NCBI RefSeq assembly: GCF_000518605.1
Contig: NZ_KI912458.1
Location: 62,001 to 126,000, forward strand
Source: Shewanella fidelis ATCC BAA-318
Lineage (GTDB): Bacteria; Pseudomonadota; Gammaproteobacteria; Enterobacterales; Shewanellaceae
Length of the DNA: 64,000 nt
Direction: 5' to 3'
Made by a program: the position numbers and the translations under genes. Of the stretch, positions 60,859 to 64,000 are shown piece after piece. Every line of letters starts with the position of its first letter. The first letter of the stretch is position 1. The notes beneath the pieces are model-generated. The model saw nothing but the letters and a program-made list of their open reading frames with translations. It was not told where the DNA came from and did not search any database.

Positions 60859-60890
60859 AAAAGCCGCGCTATTCACGCGGCTTTTATTTT
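60859..60890. terminator. Bidirectional terminator, serine hydrolase/acetyltransferase
   Basis: Stem AAAAGCCGCG/CGCGGCTTTT with a 7-base loop, followed by ATTTT; A/T tracts on both sides fit two convergent genes. Confidence 0.9.
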
Positions 60891-60897
60891 GACTCGC

Positions 60898-61542
60898 TTA
60901 GGCTTTATCACGCCTATCACCAATGACTCGAGCTGGGTTACCGGCAACAATAGCGTAATCGGCCACATCTTTAGTTACGATAGCGCCCATGCCAATCACT
61001 GCATGATTGCCTATGGTCACGCCATCAACTATGCCTGCTTGAGCGCCAATCCACACGTCTTCACCTATGACCACGCCTTTGGAGTTTGATGCTTGTTGGT
61101 AAATAGGTGTATCGGGTGCCATACCATGGTTAAAGGCATAAATGGTGACGTTATTAGCAATGCGAGTTTGATTGCCTATGGTGATCCCATGACGCCCACC
61201 ATCGAGAGAGCACCCATGGTTGATCGCCACTTCATTACCCATAGTAATGGGTCCATGTAAGAAGCTGTCTGCGGCAATCATACATTGGGCACCAATAGAA
61301 ATATTACGTCCAGGTTCGGCAAATAAATTCGCTTCTGGGGCAACAAAACTGCGTTCACCTATGGTTATTGTTTCAACGGCGCAAAAATGTGCTTGTACCT
61401 CATCCTGCCAAGGTTTGGCCCACTCAAGATGTTTGTCTTTAAGTGAAAAGTATAACCACGGCATATAAGACAAGCGCTTTTTATGCTGAGTGCGGTAGTC
61501 AGGTTTAGCTTGCAAATTAGCAGACATGTTTGAGGCTGGCAT
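60898..61542 (-). CDS. Hexapeptide-repeat acetyltransferase (LbH family)
   Basis: A 214-residue acyltransferase with a left-handed beta-helix. Hexapeptide repeats run from about residue 75 to 205 (IGAQCMIAADSFLHGPITMG; IGEDVWIGAQAGIVDGVTIG), with the catalytic-His candidate in AFNHGM. It resembles maltose/galactoside O-acetyltransferases and WbbJ-type sugar acetyltransferases, with an unusual N-terminal part of about 60 residues. It begins two bases after trmO ends, so it is cotranscribed with trmO. Acceptor unknown. Confidence 0.87.
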   Translation of the reverse strand: MPASNMSANLQAKPDYRTQHKKRLSYMPWLYFSLKDKHLEWAKPWQDEVQAHFCAVETITIGERSFVAPEANLFAEPGRNISIGAQCMIAADSFLHGPITMGNEVAINHGCSLDGGRHGITIGNQTRIANNVTIYAFNHGMAPDTPIYQQASNSKGVVIGEDVWIGAQAGIVDGVTIGNHAVIGMGAIVTKDVADYAIVAGNPARVIGDRRDKA

Positions 61543-61544
61543 AG

Positions 61545-62294
61545 TTAGTCATGGGCCTGTGAAGTCAGCTTTTGGCCAATGGTAGAAGCTCTTAATTCTA
61601 TGACTTCAATACCTGCAGCCGTGACAATCCAAAGAATATCCAAATCGTATAATGCCACTTGGTATAGCTTTGGATCTTCCTTAGCTTTTTTATAGGCTGG
61701 TCGTGGATCTTGGGCTAATACCCCTTCAATAAGTGCCTGTAGGCGAGGGTAAGCTGGATTGCTCTGGTACAGTTCAAGTTGTGACTTTGCCTGCTCGTTA
61801 AAGTAAACATTCGCTAAAACTGGCGCTTCTTGGGCAATCCCACCTTGCGCATTTGCAATGGCATCAGAAAACGGAATATAAGGTTTGATATCAATAATCG
61901 GCGTACCATCGAGTAAGTCCATGCCAGAGATCTCAAGACTCACTTTACCGTTATGATTGTGCACAGCATGCAGTTTAACCACAGACTGGCCGATACCGTT
62001 AGGTCTGAATGTTGAGCGGGTTGCAAACACACCCAGCTTTTCATTACCGCCAAGCCTTGGTGGTCTTACCGTGGTTTTCCAGCCCGCAGCTAAGTTTTCA
62101 TGAAAGCAAAACAGTAGCCACAAATGCGAGTATTGCTCTAAGCCTCTAACAGCATCTATTTGATTAAAAGGCGGCGCTAATTCAACAAAGCCGCGGGCAG
62201 CACTAACCAGCCCTGGTTGTCTGGGAATACCAAACTTTTGTTTATAGGGAGTTCGGCAATACGCGACGGCTTGAATTTGGCTATTAAAAGACAT
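61545..62294 (-). CDS. trmO: tRNA (N6-threonylcarbamoyl-A37) methyltransferase TrmO
   Basis: SAM-dependent methylation of t6A37 to m6t6A37 in tRNA-Thr. UPF0066 beta-barrel fold: YCRTPYKQKFGIPRQPGLV at the N-terminus; GVFATRSTFRPNGIGQSVVK is the SAM-binding signature. It has 249 residues. It follows rcsF by 29 bp on the same strand, as in E. coli. Confidence 0.95.
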   Translation of the reverse strand: MSFNSQIQAVAYCRTPYKQKFGIPRQPGLVSAARGFVELAPPFNQIDAVRGLEQYSHLWLLFCFHENLAAGWKTTVRPPRLGGNEKLGVFATRSTFRPNGIGQSVVKLHAVHNHNGKVSLEISGMDLLDGTPIIDIKPYIPFSDAIANAQGGIAQEAPVLANVYFNEQAKSQLELYQSNPAYPRLQALIEGVLAQDPRPAYKKAKEDPKLYQVALYDLDILWIVTAAGIEVIELRASTIGQKLTSQAHD

Positions 62295-62323
62295 TTAGGT
62301 TACTTCTAAAATAGTAAAAGTGA

Positions 62324-62704
62324 TTACTGTTGGTTGGTGGTTACAATCGCTTGGCCAATGCAAATTGCGCGGCTAACACAGTTTTGGCTGGCCTCTTCAA
62401 TAAATAAGCAGTTCTTGATGACTAACCCATTGGCTTGCTTGTCTGCTGCTGCTCGGCGAGCAAGAGTGCGAGCCTCGGCAATTGATGCGGGCGCATCATT
62501 ATCTGCAATCTGACAGGTTTCACCTTCAACTAAGCCTTTTATCTCAAAAGGGCCTACAGGCTGTAATGTGCCTTCATAAACGGTGACATCAGACGCCTTG
62601 AAGTAATCATTAATGGCATCGCTATCAAGGTTACTATTAAAGGTGTAGTCACCAGCACAGCCGCTAACAGCGATGATGACTGCAGACAAAAGTAAGTTTT
62701 TCAT
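62324..62704 (-). CDS. rcsF: RcsF-like outer-membrane stress-sensor lipoprotein
   Basis: A 126-residue lipoprotein. The lipobox VSGC gives acylated Cys16. The mature domain has the RcsF fold pattern and its four Cys (GETCQ, KNCLF, QNCVS, AICIG), which form two disulfides in E. coli RcsF. RcsF signals envelope damage to the Rcs phosphorelay in enterics. Whether an Rcs system exists in this genome cannot be seen here. Order rcsF-trmO fits E. coli. Confidence 0.85.
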   Translation of the reverse strand: MKNLLLSAVIIAVSGCAGDYTFNSNLDSDAINDYFKASDVTVYEGTLQPVGPFEIKGLVEGETCQIADNDAPASIAEARTLARRAAADKQANGLVIKNCLFIEEASQNCVSRAICIGQAIVTTNQQ

Positions 62705-62759
62705 GGTGCAGGCCTATTTTATTATTGAAGTAATGGTAATCCACATTTTGTGGCAAATA

Positions 62760-62787
62760 AAAAAGTGCTCATTAAGAGCACTTTTTA
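62760..62787 (-). terminator. Terminator of the amidohydrolase-like gene
   Basis: Perfect stem AAAAGTGCTC/GAGCACTTTT with an ATTAA loop and A/T tracts on both sides, between the amidohydrolase-like gene and rcsF. Confidence 0.92.
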
Positions 62788-62822
62788 CGGTTAGGCTGTT
62801 GTAGCGCTTTAAGTTAGAAATT

Positions 62823-64000
62823 CTAGCGCTTTAGGTACTTTTGATAAAGCTGTTGATGACGATTATTCAAATCAATTTTGCGGCCATCAATATAGATAGA
62901 CTCTATTCCAGCTTGCATAGGATCTAAAATATCGCCAGTTGCTAAAATAATATTCGCTTTATAGCCGGGAGCAATCGCTCCCATATTATCAATACCCAAT
63001 ACTTTTGCTGCATCTAAAGTAATACTTTGCAATGCCTCATCTTTGGTTAATCCGTAGGCAACACTTTGCCCTGCAGCAAAAGGCAAATTACGACTATTCC
63101 AATCGGATGAGAAACCTAATGCAAAAGGCACCTGAGCTTGTTTGAGTAGCGCAGGGATCTTAAAGGCAAGATCAATTGGCTCATCTTTACGCTTTGGTAG
63201 TGCTAAGGTTTGGGTATAAATGACTTTAGCATTCACTTCAGCCAATGCACTGGCTACGCGCCAAGCATCGTAGCCACCCACAATCACGATATTAAAATTG
63301 TACAGCTTAGCAAGCGCTATCGCTTGTTCAATTTGTTGTTGTGATTGGGCGTGGATAAAGAGTTGGCCTTTGCCTTCATAAAGTGGTGCTAGTGCTTGCC
63401 AGCGAAGATCGATTTTTTCAACTTTACCCGCTTGTTGAGCGAGTAGGTAACGTTTACCGTCAGCAAAAGCATTGAACACCTTGTCGATACGACGTTCTAA
63501 ATCTGCCAGCTGCTCTTTGCGCTTATCTTCATCGGTAGATAGCCAACGTACGTGAGGCCAATAAAGGTGAAACTGCTTATCAGACTCAACCAATGCATCT
63601 TCAATGGTCCAGCTATCCATTGAGACTAATGCCGATTGTCCCGCTAGTCCGTCGCCTTGCGGCACAACTTGCGCGTGAGTAATACCATTCACTCTAACTG
63701 TGGGGATAATTTCCGAATCAGGATTAAATGCCGTAATCGCCTCTAATTGTGGGTTGATAAAACCGACCTCATAGGCGTCGTTACTTGGGCGCATCATTTC
63801 AACTTCAACTAAACCCATGGTGGTATCTAGGGCAATTAACCCTGGGTACAAATGTTTGCCGCTAGCATCGATTATGTGCGCTGTCTCTAACTCAGCTAAA
63901 TAGTCCGCTTTTGCGGCTTGAGTGAGTTCGCTACCAGTGGCGTTATTGCTGTTAACTTGTTCCTGTTTATCAAGATCTTGACCAACAGCGATAACTTCAC
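62823..64000 (-). CDS. Amidohydrolase-superfamily protein, likely metal-site-degenerate (partial, N-terminus outside window)
   Basis: The leftward frame is open to the right edge, so this is the C-terminal 392 codons; the TTG at 63851 is internal, not the start. The composite-domain pattern (EVIAVG ... IIDASGKHLYPGLIALD) and the C-terminal return (AAKVLGIDNMGAIAPGYKAN) are those of imidazolonepropionase-like amidohydrolases. The metal-ligand motifs look lost: HxH after PGLI is replaced by ALD, the later HAH reads HAQ, and EHG reads VGG. It may be a non-catalytic subunit or a periplasmic/extracellular protein; a partner could lie to the right. Confidence 0.85.
   Translation of the reverse strand, partial: EVIAVGQDLDKQEQVNSNNATGSELTQAAKADYLAELETAHIIDASGKHLYPGLIALDTTMGLVEVEMMRPSNDAYEVGFINPQLEAITAFNPDSEIIPTVRVNGITHAQVVPQGDGLAGQSALVSMDSWTIEDALVESDKQFHLYWPHVRWLSTDEDKRKEQLADLERRIDKVFNAFADGKRYLLAQQAGKVEKIDLRWQALAPLYEGKGQLFIHAQSQQQIEQAIALAKLYNFNIVIVGGYDAWRVASALAEVNAKVIYTQTLALPKRKDEPIDLAFKIPALLKQAQVPFALGFSSDWNSRNLPFAAGQSVAYGLTKDEALQSITLDAAKVLGIDNMGAIAPGYKANIILATGDILDPMQAGIESIYIDGRKIDLNNRHQQLYQKYLKR

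Noticed and set aside
63700-63851. TTG at 63851 as the true start of the amidohydrolase-like gene
   Set aside because: The frame is open to the window edge and upstream codons encode a conserved composite-domain strand (EVIAVG), so the gene continues outside the window.

Overview
The window looks like a chromosomal segment of a marine, EPA-producing Shewanella (Gammaproteobacteria, Alteromonadales). The evidence is the pfaE / pfaR-pfaA-pfaB polyunsaturated fatty acid cluster in Shewanella order, many small families typical of Shewanella and Vibrio (DUF3192, DUF2789, DUF3301, DUF3549, DUF3718, DUF2310), and housekeeping blocks with gammaproteobacterial synteny. I see no phage, complete insertion sequence, CRISPR array, rRNA or tRNA gene.

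Layout. (1) 1-12.4 kb: omega-3 (EPA) synthase locus. pfaR, pfaA and pfaB run leftwards with stop/start codons overlapping by one base; pfaB leaves the window. pfaE, the phosphopantetheinyl transferase that activates the six ACPs of PfaA, is divergent. PfaR reads as a catalytically dead relative of IS481-type transposases. (2) 12.4-15.6 kb: a periplasmic alkylsulfatase divergent from a LysR regulator. (3) 15.6-25.2 kb: queF, syd, six small accessory genes, two tandem CsrB/CsrC-type regulatory RNAs each with an upstream UvrY/GacA box, two DUF genes, then yqcC, truC, yqcA. This matches the E. coli queF-syd-csrB-yqcC-truC-yqcA neighbourhood with an insertion between syd and csrB. (4) 25.3-31.3 kb: purU, a small secreted DUF3718 protein, and leftward dapD, glnD, map. 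(5) 31.4-50.2 kb: rightward rpsB-tsf-pyrH-frr-uppS-cdsA-dxr-rseP-bamA-skp-lpxD-fabZ-lpxA-lpxB-rnhB-dnaE, covering translation, isoprenoid and phospholipid precursors, outer-membrane assembly, lipid A synthesis and replication. (6) 50.2-58.6 kb: tilS directly after dnaE (no accA between), a GGDEF diguanylate cyclase, a CPA2 antiporter, an SGNH hydrolase, a patatin and proS. (7) 58.9-64 kb: a membrane-tailed serine hydrolase, a hexapeptide acetyltransferase, trmO, rcsF, and a partial amidohydrolase-fold protein that seems to lack its metal ligands.

The most notable signals are the tandem CsrB-type RNAs with their regulator sites, the transposase-derived PfaR, the homogenised ACP array in pfaA, and the amidohydrolase-like gene at the right edge. 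I found nothing I can defend as an entirely new system. The transposase-derived activator controlling a megasynthase and the putative pseudo-amidohydrolase are the least explained items.
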